Positions 47,065-55,659 of a stretch of DNA of 64,000 nt are shown one piece after another (positions within the stretch are counted from its first letter, which is position 1; each line of letters begins with the position of its first letter). Origin of the DNA: Hoylesella saccharolytica JCM 17484 (GTDB lineage Bacteria > Bacteroidota > Bacteroidia > Bacteroidales > Bacteroidaceae). Position numbers and translations under genes: made by a program. A model generated the notes under the pieces. That model worked only from the letters and a program-made list of their open reading frames with translations, did no database searches and had not been told where the DNA came from. The stretch covers positions 1-64,000 of the forward strand of contig NZ_BAKN01000011.1 of assembly GCF_000614205.1 (NCBI RefSeq), read 5' to 3'.

Positions 47065-48759
47065 TTACCAATCGGGGTTTTGTGTCAGTTTTCCATTTAA
47101 TGTAATCTGACCCGTTGGTATGGGATAAAAATAGTGCTTTTTCTCATACTTGCGCACTTGTGCCAGCGTGTTCGAGCCAATCATATACTTATCTGTATTA
47201 ACGTCGACCTCGGGGCTGGCAACGTTGGTGAGGTTGGCACCAAGATAAATGTTAGGATGATTTTCAGAATCCAAGAGGTCGAGCTTGTGCCAGCGCACCA
47301 AATCCCAATAGCGTATCCAGTTGTCGAACATCAACTCGCAACGGCGTACGCGTCTTACTTCCCACAACAAATCGCTTACGCCCATATTGTTGGCCGGATC
47401 GGCTGCGGGCGTTAGTGTCATGGCGGGAAGTCCTGCCCGTGCTTGCAATTTGTTGATGCTCTTATCCAAATCGGCTTGCGTCAGCGTACCCAATTCGGCT
47501 TTCGCCTCGGCAAAATTCAGGTAAATCATCGATAGCCAGTAGATGGGGCAGTCGGTAAATTGCTTGTTGGTGTTGTTGCGTTCGTCGGTGGTTAGATCTA
47601 CCACGTTATCATATTTGGCAATGGCATAGCCCGTAGAAGAGGTAAATGCATGGCTTCCGGCACGTGAACGTTCGTGACCTTTAAAGGCTAACACCGTGTC
47701 AAGGGTTGCTTGCAGACGTTTATCGCGCACTGCCAGTGCAGAGCTAATAGAATATTGGTTTTGTGCATTTAATACGGCGGCGTCGTTGGTGTTCAGCGTG
47801 GTTGTGCTTTTGGGCTTACCGTCTAAAAAGAGATAAGCATCGAAAGCATCTTTTGTCATGCCGTGCGTACCACTCGTATTCATCGTATAATCGATGGTAG
47901 AATGCATAAACTTGTTCTTCGAATAGGGCTTGTAGAAAATAATTTCAGGGTTGGTGCTCAAATCTACCGAGTTGTAAATGGCTTTATAGCTTGGGCTTAA
48001 TGTATAATTTTTAGCCATCAGTTTATTGCAAGCGTCGACACAGGCTTCCAAGTAAGTCTTGGCGCGAGTGGGGTTGGCTGCTTTTCCGGCATTGTCGGTT
48101 GCATTTCGATAGGTGCAATAGGTGCCTTCGTAAAGTGCCACTTCAGATTTCATTGCCAAAGCCAAATCTGCCGTAAAACGTTGCTTGTTGGTCCAAGTGA
48201 TGTGTTCGGCGGCATAATTCAGGTCGCTTAGCACACTGTCCATCACTACATCCCTATCCAACCGCGGACCAAACATGATGTCGTAATCTTCTGTTGTTAC
48301 CACGGTTTCAATCCATGGCACATCTCCATATTGGCGCACCAGCTGGTAGTATGTCCACGCTCTTCCCAAACGGGCAAGGCCTGCATAATTGGCTTTCAGC
48401 CCATCGGCAAGCGAAGATACTTTTAATCCCGTGAGAATATAGTTGGCATGACGTATCTGTTCAAACGCATCTTTCCAGTCGGCCGAACTGGCAACAACAT
48501 TGGTAAACTGCCAGTTGTTATTATTATTGTTTACCTGATCGTCGCTTAATGTTTTAAAGTAGAACCAGCCGGTTCCGATTCCATTGCCGTAACCTACAAA
48601 ATCGTTGAGAAAAACCACACACTGATTGTCCAGATTACTCGTGTTGCTCCAATAGGAGGGCGTATTGGTAAAGGTGGCGAGCGGGCGCCTGTCTAAGAAG
48701 TCGTTACAGCCAGTTAGCATCGCCATAGCCAGCACACCGTATATTAATATCTTTTTCAT
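47065..48759 (-). CDS. SusD/RagB-family outer-membrane lipoprotein (second pair)
   Basis: A 564-residue SusD-type protein: lipoprotein signal (MKKILIYGVLAMAMLTG then Cys18), NDFLDRRPLATFTNTPSYW start, helical body (YAGLARLGRAWTYYQLVRQ, YGDVPWIETVV) and C-terminal block (YWLSMIYLNFAEAKAELGTL, RRVRRCELMFDNWIRYWDLV, RKYEKKHYFYPIP). It should bind ligand and gate the SusC channel encoded 25 bp upstream. No hydrolase is linked, so the substrate stays unknown. Confidence 0.95.
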   Translation of the reverse strand: MKKILIYGVLAMAMLTGCNDFLDRRPLATFTNTPSYWSNTSNLDNQCVVFLNDFVGYGNGIGTGWFYFKTLSDDQVNNNNNNWQFTNVVASSADWKDAFEQIRHANYILTGLKVSSLADGLKANYAGLARLGRAWTYYQLVRQYGDVPWIETVVTTEDYDIMFGPRLDRDVVMDSVLSDLNYAAEHITWTNKQRFTADLALAMKSEVALYEGTYCTYRNATDNAGKAANPTRAKTYLEACVDACNKLMAKNYTLSPSYKAIYNSVDLSTNPEIIFYKPYSKNKFMHSTIDYTMNTSGTHGMTKDAFDAYLFLDGKPKSTTTLNTNDAAVLNAQNQYSISSALAVRDKRLQATLDTVLAFKGHERSRAGSHAFTSSTGYAIAKYDNVVDLTTDERNNTNKQFTDCPIYWLSMIYLNFAEAKAELGTLTQADLDKSINKLQARAGLPAMTLTPAADPANNMGVSDLLWEVRRVRRCELMFDNWIRYWDLVRWHKLDLLDSENHPNIYLGANLTNVASPEVDVNTDKYMIGSNTLAQVRKYEKKHYFYPIPTGQITLNGKLTQNPDW

Positions 48760-48784
48760 ATTCGTAAAACTTTAAAGTTATAAG

Positions 48785-51700
48785 TTATAAGGTTACCTGC
48801 ATACCGAACGAGAAGGTACGTGTAATGGGCGCAGTACGTCCCCATCCGCCAAATTTAACACCTTCGCCGGTATCCACTTCGGGGTCAATCGGCAGGTCGT
48901 TGCCTCTGTATAACAAGCACACATTATTTGCGCTAAAATAGATGCGGGCTTTCTGAATATATGCCTTACGGGTGAGTTCTTTCGGCAGTGTATAGCCGAT
49001 GGTGATATTCTTCAAACGCAAATAAGACATATCGGTAAGATAACGACTCTGCGGATAATAGTTATACCGACCATTTTCTATGCCCGATACCGTTCCTCTT
49101 GCCTCGTTACCGGGATAGAGACGCGGGTATTTATTGCCCTGATTGATTTCGTATCCAAGCACCGTTTTCATATCAGGAGTATAAAGCACTTTGTTATAAC
49201 TGTTTTGATGAGCATAGAGGGCAAGGTCGGCACTTCTCATCAGGGGGAAATTCATGGACGAGATAGTCCATACCTCACGCTTACCAACACCTTGGAAGAA
49301 GAAATCTACATCAAATCCGTTCCACGAACCACCCAGGTGGAAACTGTATTCATAACGCGGCAGGAAGTTACCTATAACTTTAAGGTCGCCGTGGTCGTCA
49401 GCAGTTCCTTTTCCTCCGTTAATCACACCATTACCGTCTAAATCTTTAAACTTTATATCACCGGGGCCATAATGGAACGAACCTTGTTCAAGTCCTTTTT
49501 GGCTTGCAATGCCGGTTTGATAATTCCAACTCTTATCCGGATTTTGTCCTGTGAAATCGGATCTTTCAAAATAACGGTCGGTCTCAAACCCCCAAATGTC
49601 GCCATAAGTTTTACCCGAGTAGTTCGAATTGAGCAACTTCGACGGGTTATCCCATTTAGTTACCACCGTTTTTGAATCGCTTAGGTTGAAGTTGGCATAT
49701 ACGTTTACTTGTCCGAAACGATGATGCCAATCTGCGGTAAATTCCCATCCACGTGTACGTAAAGTTCCTGCATTTTGCATCGGAGCAGGTGCGCCCAACA
49801 CTTGAGGCAATACTTGTGAGGGGGCAAGCATATCTCTATTCTCCCGTTGGAACCAATCAAATCCTATAATAAGCTCATTGTTTAAGAAGCCTAAATCCAC
49901 TCCGATGTCAGTTGTTCTTATGCGTTCCCAAGTCAGCGAACTTGCTACCAGCTTCGGCATGTTGTACATGGTTAGCCAGTTGGCATTCTCTTTATTGTTA
50001 TCTACCCAATATACGTCCTCCTCTTTCATTTGACTGATTAGTTCTTCAAACATATAATCGCCTACAGCTTCATTACCAATTTCGCCGAACGAAGCACGTA
50101 ACTTACCATTGCTGACATACTGTTTCAAAGGCTTAAAGTAAGGTTCTTCCGAAAAGCGATAACCTAATGATGCCGATGGGAAGAAGGCCCAGTGCGCATT
50201 ATGCGGGAAACGCGAAGAACCATCATAACGACCGTTGAGTTCTAAGAGATAAATATCCTTGTAGTCATAGTTGATACGTCCGAAGTAACCTGCCGATGCG
50301 CGTTGGGTATGATTGGCGTCCAAACCTTGACCATCCTGTGATGCGAGGTTCAATTCAGGCAAAGCTTCATCAAAAAGATTAGACCGATTACCCTTCAAAT
50401 AAATATAATCTACTTCTTCAGCATTGACACCTGCCATCAATTTCAAATTATGTTTGCCTGCAAAAGACTTTTCATAATTCATATAAGCATTTAGTGTCCA
50501 AGTGTTTTCTTTTGAGTTATCTCGCCATACAGCCGTTTCTCCTTTACTGACAATGTAAGAAGGCGTATAGGCACCCCAATTAATGCCGTAAACAGAGAAA
50601 TCCTGTGAACCGCTATTCATATTTTGTATGGCGTAGGTAAAATCTGCATTGAATGTAAGCCCACTAACGATATTTGCTCTAAGAAAGGCATTCATACGGG
50701 TATAATCAGTAGCTGTCTTTTCATCAGCAGCTTGTTTTAGCATGGACAATAGGCGTTGGTCGTTTCCACCGATGGTTCCACTGGGAATAAAGAACGAACC
50801 CCATCTCCACAAGAATTGATAAATATTACTGTTCGTATGGGGGCGTGAATAGTCACGACGTGTATAATTAAAACGTGCACCGGCTTGCAACCAATCAAAC
50901 AAATTCGTAGTGACGTTGACCGTAGCATTATACTTATTTAGCTTATTGGGTCGTATTTTCATAATTCCTTCCTTGTGATCGTAGCCGAAAGATACATAAT
51001 AGCTGCTTTTCCCCGACGACCCTTGAAGAGACAGAATATGACTTTGTGAAGGAGCAGCTTTGCTATAAAAGATGTCTTTCACGTTCCAGTCGGCGTAGTA
51101 ATAAGGCGACGTACCTATTATTTTATAATCACCCACATTATTATCATCTACGTATGGGCGCATTTCTCCGTAACCTATTTTACCGCCATTCTGCTTTTTC
51201 CAAGCTTCAGCAAGAGGCAATAACTTATTAAAGTGCATACCAAAAAGTTCCACTGTATATTCCCCTGCATTCGCTTTACCCTCCAATGCTGCTCTTAACT
51301 GTGTCGGAACATCCGGATAATCGGGTAGGAAGGTAGCCTGATCCCACCCAAAGTTATTGTTATAATTAATGGTTGAACGTTCTGCGGGACGTGCTCCTTT
51401 GGTCTGAATAAGGATAACACCGAAGGCGGCACGTGTTCCGTAGATCGAAGTAGATGCGGCATCTTTTAATACCGATATGCTTTCTATATCCTGTGTATTT
51501 AGGAAAGAAATATCATCCATTGGCACACCGTCTACTACAATTAGCGGATTACTGACGGCATCATTACTTAATGTGCCCACGCCCCGAATGCGCATGGTTG
51601 CTTTTTTATTAATGTCTCCATTGTTGGTTGTTATCGACAGGCCTGGAACAGCTCCTTGTAAAGCCTTTGCAACATCTTGTTGCGGACGACCTGCCATCGT

Positions 51701-52129
51701 TTTTGTAAGGTCTACTGTTGACACAGCACCTGTCAGATTGGTCTTTTTCTGAGTGCCATAACCTACTACCACCACTTCAGTTAACAAGCCGGCATCTTCT
51801 TCAAGTGCCACTTTCATAGAGGGAGAAGCAGTTATCGTAACGGTCTTGTAGCCCACATACGAAACGGTCAGTTTTACACCGGCTTTCGCATCGATAGAAA
51901 ATCGACCGTTCAAGTCGGAGATTGCTCCTGTGTTTTTACCCACAACAGTGATTGTAGCACCGATAATGGGTTCTCCCTGCGCATCTGTTACCACACCTGT
52001 AAGCATTTCTTGCTGCTGCAACTTCGTAACAGTTCGCATACCATTGTTTTCCGTAGCCATTGCATTTTGCGAGGCATAAGTCCCTACAACGACGGCAAAC
52101 ATCGCACATAAATAATTGGTTTTTCTCAT
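48785..52129 (-). CDS. SusC/RagA-family TonB-dependent outer-membrane transporter (second pair)
   Basis: An intact 1114-residue protein, in contrast to the frameshifted SusC at 17746. It has a signal peptide (to about 25), a carboxypeptidase-regulatory-like domain (GVVTDAQGEPIIGATITV, LNGRFSIDAKAG), a TonB-box-like EVVVVGYGTQKKTNLTGAV, a plug (MRIRGVGTLSNDAVSNPLIV, SISVLKDAASTSIYGTRAAF) and a 22-strand-type barrel ending in RTFSFGMQVTL. It works with TonB-ExbBD to import the ligand caught by the SusD partner. A -7 box lies at 52318-52325, and the 17-bp palindrome array B lies about 530 bp upstream. Confidence 0.96.
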   Translation of the reverse strand: MRKTNYLCAMFAVVVGTYASQNAMATENNGMRTVTKLQQQEMLTGVVTDAQGEPIIGATITVVGKNTGAISDLNGRFSIDAKAGVKLTVSYVGYKTVTITASPSMKVALEEDAGLLTEVVVVGYGTQKKTNLTGAVSTVDLTKTMAGRPQQDVAKALQGAVPGLSITTNNGDINKKATMRIRGVGTLSNDAVSNPLIVVDGVPMDDISFLNTQDIESISVLKDAASTSIYGTRAAFGVILIQTKGARPAERSTINYNNNFGWDQATFLPDYPDVPTQLRAALEGKANAGEYTVELFGMHFNKLLPLAEAWKKQNGGKIGYGEMRPYVDDNNVGDYKIIGTSPYYYADWNVKDIFYSKAAPSQSHILSLQGSSGKSSYYVSFGYDHKEGIMKIRPNKLNKYNATVNVTTNLFDWLQAGARFNYTRRDYSRPHTNSNIYQFLWRWGSFFIPSGTIGGNDQRLLSMLKQAADEKTATDYTRMNAFLRANIVSGLTFNADFTYAIQNMNSGSQDFSVYGINWGAYTPSYIVSKGETAVWRDNSKENTWTLNAYMNYEKSFAGKHNLKLMAGVNAEEVDYIYLKGNRSNLFDEALPELNLASQDGQGLDANHTQRASAGYFGRINYDYKDIYLLELNGRYDGSSRFPHNAHWAFFPSASLGYRFSEEPYFKPLKQYVSNGKLRASFGEIGNEAVGDYMFEELISQMKEEDVYWVDNNKENANWLTMYNMPKLVASSLTWERIRTTDIGVDLGFLNNELIIGFDWFQRENRDMLAPSQVLPQVLGAPAPMQNAGTLRTRGWEFTADWHHRFGQVNVYANFNLSDSKTVVTKWDNPSKLLNSNYSGKTYGDIWGFETDRYFERSDFTGQNPDKSWNYQTGIASQKGLEQGSFHYGPGDIKFKDLDGNGVINGGKGTADDHGDLKVIGNFLPRYEYSFHLGGSWNGFDVDFFFQGVGKREVWTISSMNFPLMRSADLALYAHQNSYNKVLYTPDMKTVLGYEINQGNKYPRLYPGNEARGTVSGIENGRYNYYPQSRYLTDMSYLRLKNITIGYTLPKELTRKAYIQKARIYFSANNVCLLYRGNDLPIDPEVDTGEGVKFGGWGRTAPITRTFSFGMQVTL

Positions 52130-52317
52130 AAGGATATAAATAGTTTAAGTTAGACACACTAGTACAATCAGACCATCTGAATGGTATTGCTAAAAGTTTG
52201 GGTTGATTAGGTAATTTCTTTTTATCAAATCGTTAGTTTAATTAGTTTAGGTGAGTAATCTATTGGCTTGCACAATCGAAGCCGCTTTTATAAACATCGT
52301 ATCTATCAGGTACGTAG

Positions 52318-52325
52318 CAAATTTA
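52318..52325 (-). promoter_or_regulatory. Probable -7 element for the second SusC/SusD operon
   Basis: The minus strand reads TAAATTTG. The -33 region is weak (TTCG). It implies a leader of about 180 nt. Confidence 0.5.
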
Positions 52326-52655
52326 CGTAATTTTAATACACGTAGACGAATTTTTATGTTAAATATTGTTGGGGTAGAAGAAATTGGGGGACAAAAGCGG
52401 CCTTTATTCTGTGTGTTGTATTAAAGTAATAAATTAAGATTGTGAGTACATTATTATATAGAGTTCTCTGCACAAATAACCGCTTTATTTATTCTTATAG
52501 ATGATTAATGGGTACTATTCAAATGCAATAAAGGTTCATTGAACTTTTTATTCATGTAAATTTTATATCAAGTTTTTCTTTAGCAATTTGTATTTACAGT
52601 GTTTGGTCTTGTGTGAGGAAACGTCCTGTTTTACAATTACTTAGAATTTACTTTC

Positions 52656-52760
52656 CAAAACCTATGCTTTTGTAACTCAAAAGCATAGGTTTTGCATGCT
52701 AAAAGCATAGATATTGGAGGGTAAAAGCTATTCTTTTACATGCTAAAAGAATAGCTTTTA
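52656..52760. repeat. Array of five 17-bp quasi-palindromes, 22-bp period (family R2, site B)
   Basis: Units start at 52656, 52678, 52700, 52722 and 52744: CAAAACCTATGCTTTTG, CAAAAGCATAGGTTTTG, TAAAAGCATAGATATTG, TAAAAGCTATTCTTTTA and TAAAAGAATAGCTTTTA. Spacers are 5 bp (TAACT, CATGC, GAGGG, CATGC). Units 1/2 and 4/5 are exact reverse complements and would form perfect 17-bp hairpins with 5-nt loops. The design is the same as at 25445-25527. Confidence 0.92.
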
Positions 52761-52849
52761 GAAACTTATCTTTTATTGTTACTTGTGTATCTGTTTAATT
52801 TCCTGTAAATCAATGTTTTGTTGATGAGGCTTGTGGGCAGGGAATGGAT

Positions 52850-52882
52850 ATAAAAAACAGGTTGACATAAAGTCAACCTGTT
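52850..52882 (-). terminator. Terminator after the glycogen operon
   Basis: AACAGGTTGAC (52856-52866), loop ATAAA, GTCAACCTGTT (52872-52882), with TTTTATA following on the minus strand, 78 bp past the GH57 stop. Confidence 0.8.
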
Positions 52883-52959
52883 GCAGTAATTTGTTTAATT
52901 TTGTACGATATGTAACTACGAAAATATTTTTATTGTATTCGTCTCAAGAGAAAAAAGGA

Positions 52960-54354
52960 TTATGATTTTTCTGTCGCAGTCTTCTTAATCGTCGGCTTTT
53001 TAGCTGTAGACTTTGTTTTACGAGTACTTGTCTTATTTTGCAGTTTAGCTTCGGCAGCCTCCATTTTCTCTATCTTGGTTTGAAGTCGCAAGATTTCTTT
53101 TTCTTTCATTTCGATTTCATCACCTTGATTCTTAATTGTGGTAAGCAGACTGTTTAACTCGTCGTTGTCAATATCTTCGGGATAAAGATTATTAACACGG
53201 TTGATAAAATCGCCGAGAATGTTCATGTAATTGGTAAAAGCGTCGAAAGGACTGCTGTAGATGCCGCGATCAATATTTATTCCGGTGGTTTTTGTTGTCA
53301 TAAATCTGAAGTTATTAGAAGCCTGCAGATAATCCCAATCTTGATTGATACGTACATCGTTGGCTATGCGAACCCGATCGGCAATACTATAGAGTTTGTT
53401 AAACGCTTCGCGTTGCATTGCGTTGCCCAACCAACAGCTGACGTCTCTTTCTTCATCTACCCATGACAATGTATCAGGTACATCGAGTGCGCCTACGCTT
53501 TTCATTTTGGTGCACAACTCTGTAGGTGTAGAGAAAGTAATGCCTGCTTGTTTGGCACAAATGGGCAATGCTTTCATAAACTCAAGAATGTTACTGGACA
53601 GCGGTTGGGCAATACCCAGGGCGGATAGCTCCATGAAAATGTTGATAATCTGCTCTTCGTTGGGTAGTGCTTTTATCTTGGCCATATAGCTGTCGGCAAA
53701 TAATGGATACTCTTCCCAAGAACTGTTATTGAAGCGCAGGGATATATCGTCGCTTAAACGAATGTCGCGTAAGAGCAATTTGAGGTTGGGTGCCATCGAA
53801 CAATGGTAAAGATAATGGGGAGATTTCCAGCCTAAAACGTGCTTGGCACCTTCAGTTAGCATTCCCTTAAAACCTAATTGCGATACTTTTAGTCCTATAT
53901 CATCGCTGTAAATAAGTGAGGAATTACGGAGAACCTTGGGTGTTTGTCCGAAGTATTCTTTTATTTTCAGACTTTGTTTTTTTACTTCAGCGGCAAAGCA
54001 ATCTTCGTTTATAAGTGAAGAAAGACCATGTGAATAGGGTTCTGCTAGAAATTCCACACATCCGGTGTCGTTCAGTTCTTGAAGTTTATCCAAAACTTGT
54101 GGAGCGTGTATCTCAAGTTGTTCGATACCCACACCCGATAAAGAAAAGGCCACTTTAAAGTATCGGTCGTTGGTTTTTATCATTTCCAACAATGCGTTTA
54201 AAGCCGGCATATACGAGCGTTCTACAATTTCGGTTATGCTACGCTCGTTTTCGTAATCGTCATAATAATAATGGTCGGTACCAATATCAAAAAATCTGTA
54301 GCGCTTGAGATGAATAATTTGATGTATCTCAAAGTATAAACATATCGTTTTCAT
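52960..54354 (-). CDS. Glycoside hydrolase family 57 protein (alpha-amylase-like)
   Basis: A 464-residue GH57-type protein. Conserved regions can be placed: ICLYFEIHQIIHLKRYRFF at the start (region 1, HQ), FSLSGVGIEQ (region 2), VEFLAEPYSHGLSSL with the likely nucleophile Glu (region 3) and NSSLIYSDDIG with the likely acid Asp (region 4). From about 405 the chain becomes a coiled coil (DEIEMKEKEILRLQTKIEKM) and then a Lys/Thr-rich tail (TRKTKSTAKKPTIKKTATEK), unusual for this family. It is the last gene of a three-gene operon with a glycosyltransferase (24 bp gap) and a debranching enzyme, so it probably acts on glycogen or maltodextrin in the cytosol. Confidence 0.9.
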   Translation of the reverse strand: MKTICLYFEIHQIIHLKRYRFFDIGTDHYYYDDYENERSITEIVERSYMPALNALLEMIKTNDRYFKVAFSLSGVGIEQLEIHAPQVLDKLQELNDTGCVEFLAEPYSHGLSSLINEDCFAAEVKKQSLKIKEYFGQTPKVLRNSSLIYSDDIGLKVSQLGFKGMLTEGAKHVLGWKSPHYLYHCSMAPNLKLLLRDIRLSDDISLRFNNSSWEEYPLFADSYMAKIKALPNEEQIINIFMELSALGIAQPLSSNILEFMKALPICAKQAGITFSTPTELCTKMKSVGALDVPDTLSWVDEERDVSCWLGNAMQREAFNKLYSIADRVRIANDVRINQDWDYLQASNNFRFMTTKTTGINIDRGIYSSPFDAFTNYMNILGDFINRVNNLYPEDIDNDELNSLLTTIKNQGDEIEMKEKEILRLQTKIEKMEAAEAKLQNKTSTRKTKSTAKKPTIKKTATEKS

Positions 54355-54378
54355 TGTTATTTGTTTTAAAGCCCGTAT

Positions 54379-55647
54379 TTATTTTCTATCAATGGTTCTA
54401 TCATAAAGGGTGCGAATCCAACGTCCCACTTTATCCCAAGTAATTTGGTCGACCTCTTTTTTACCCTCATCTTGCAGGTAATGGAAGAGGCTATCATTGT
54501 GACAAATGGAATAAATGGCATCTGCCATGGCGTGTATATCCCAATAGTCTACTTTGATACAGTTATTTAGAATCTCGGCGCATCCACTTTGTTTAGAGAT
54601 AATTGTGGGTGTACCGCACTGCATCGCTTCGAGTGGAGAGATGCCAAAAGGTTCGCTTACAGAAGGCATTACGTATACATCAGAATCTTTTAGACATTCG
54701 TAAACTTGTTTTCCCTTCATAAAGCCGGGAAAGTGAAACCTGTCTGCAATGCCTCGTTCGGCTGCCAAATATATCATTTGGTCCATCATATCGCCTGATC
54801 CAGCCATGCAAAAACGTACATTTCTGGTGCGGTGCAAAACCATATTCGCAGCTTCGACAAAGTATTCAGGACCTTTCTGCATGGTAATACGCCCGAGAAA
54901 AGTAACGATTTTATCTTTTTTATCATGATTGGGGCGAGGTATATCTTGTAATTCTTGCTGCAAGGGATATACGGCATTGTGAACGGTAAAACACTTACGT
55001 GGATCTTGATAGTATTGGTGAATAACTGTTTGACGGGTAAGTTCGGATACGCACATAATACAATCGGCATTGTCCATACCGTCTTTTTCAATTGCATAAA
55101 CAGTAGGGTTGACCTGTCCTCGAGAGCGGTCGAAGTCGGTAGCATGTACATGTATGCATAAAGGTTTGCCTGAAACATGCTTGGCGTGTATGCCTGCGGG
55201 GTAAGTTAACCAGTCGTGTGCATGAATAATGTCGTAAGTTTGTTGTCGAGCAACGATTCCTGCCACGATAGAATAATTATTGATTTCTTCGTGCAGATTA
55301 TCGGGATATCTCCCTGAAAATTCGATGCAACCGAGATCGTTTACATTCATGTAATTGAAGTCGGCATAGATATGGTCTCTGAGTTGGTAATAATCTTCAG
55401 GACTCATAACGCTTCCTATTCGGCCTTTTACATAATCGTAAGCAACATTGCGCCATACAATCGGTACGCAATTCATGGCCACAATGTGGGCTGTAACTTT
55501 ATTTTCATCGCCCCAAGGCTTTGGTAAGCAGAATGTAATATCCATATCGCCTTGAGCGTGTAATCCCTCGGTGATACCAAAACTGGCTGTTCCCAGTCCA
55601 CCAAGAATATGGGGAGGATACTCCCAACCAAACATTAGTACTTTCAT
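54379..55647 (-). CDS. Glycosyltransferase, glycogen synthase-like
   Basis: A 422-residue GT-B enzyme. The N-terminal domain starts MKVLMFGWEYPPHILGGLGT, the acceptor and nucleotide-sugar loop of GT4/GT5 enzymes, and includes IIHAHDWLTYPAGIHAK. The C-terminal domain has TFLGRITMQKGPEYFVEAAN, AGSGDMMDQMI and SVSEPFGISPLEAMQCGTPT with the retaining E-x7-E motif. In Bacteroides the same trio serves glycogen synthesis and turnover. It lies 12 bp after the debranching gene and 24 bp before GH57. Exact donor (ADP- or UDP-glucose) cannot be told. Confidence 0.92.
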   Translation of the reverse strand: MKVLMFGWEYPPHILGGLGTASFGITEGLHAQGDMDITFCLPKPWGDENKVTAHIVAMNCVPIVWRNVAYDYVKGRIGSVMSPEDYYQLRDHIYADFNYMNVNDLGCIEFSGRYPDNLHEEINNYSIVAGIVARQQTYDIIHAHDWLTYPAGIHAKHVSGKPLCIHVHATDFDRSRGQVNPTVYAIEKDGMDNADCIMCVSELTRQTVIHQYYQDPRKCFTVHNAVYPLQQELQDIPRPNHDKKDKIVTFLGRITMQKGPEYFVEAANMVLHRTRNVRFCMAGSGDMMDQMIYLAAERGIADRFHFPGFMKGKQVYECLKDSDVYVMPSVSEPFGISPLEAMQCGTPTIISKQSGCAEILNNCIKVDYWDIHAMADAIYSICHNDSLFHYLQDEGKKEVDQITWDKVGRWIRTLYDRTIDRK

Positions 55648-55659
55648 CTTTATTCTACG

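Larger units (their letters stand above)
52130..52959. other. Long intergenic region between SusC and the glycogen operon
   Basis: 830 bp without a gene. It contains a -7 element for the SusC gene, the five-unit 17-bp palindrome array (52656-52760) and a terminator for the glycogen operon. The rest is A/T-rich; nothing else is recognised. Confidence 0.7.
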
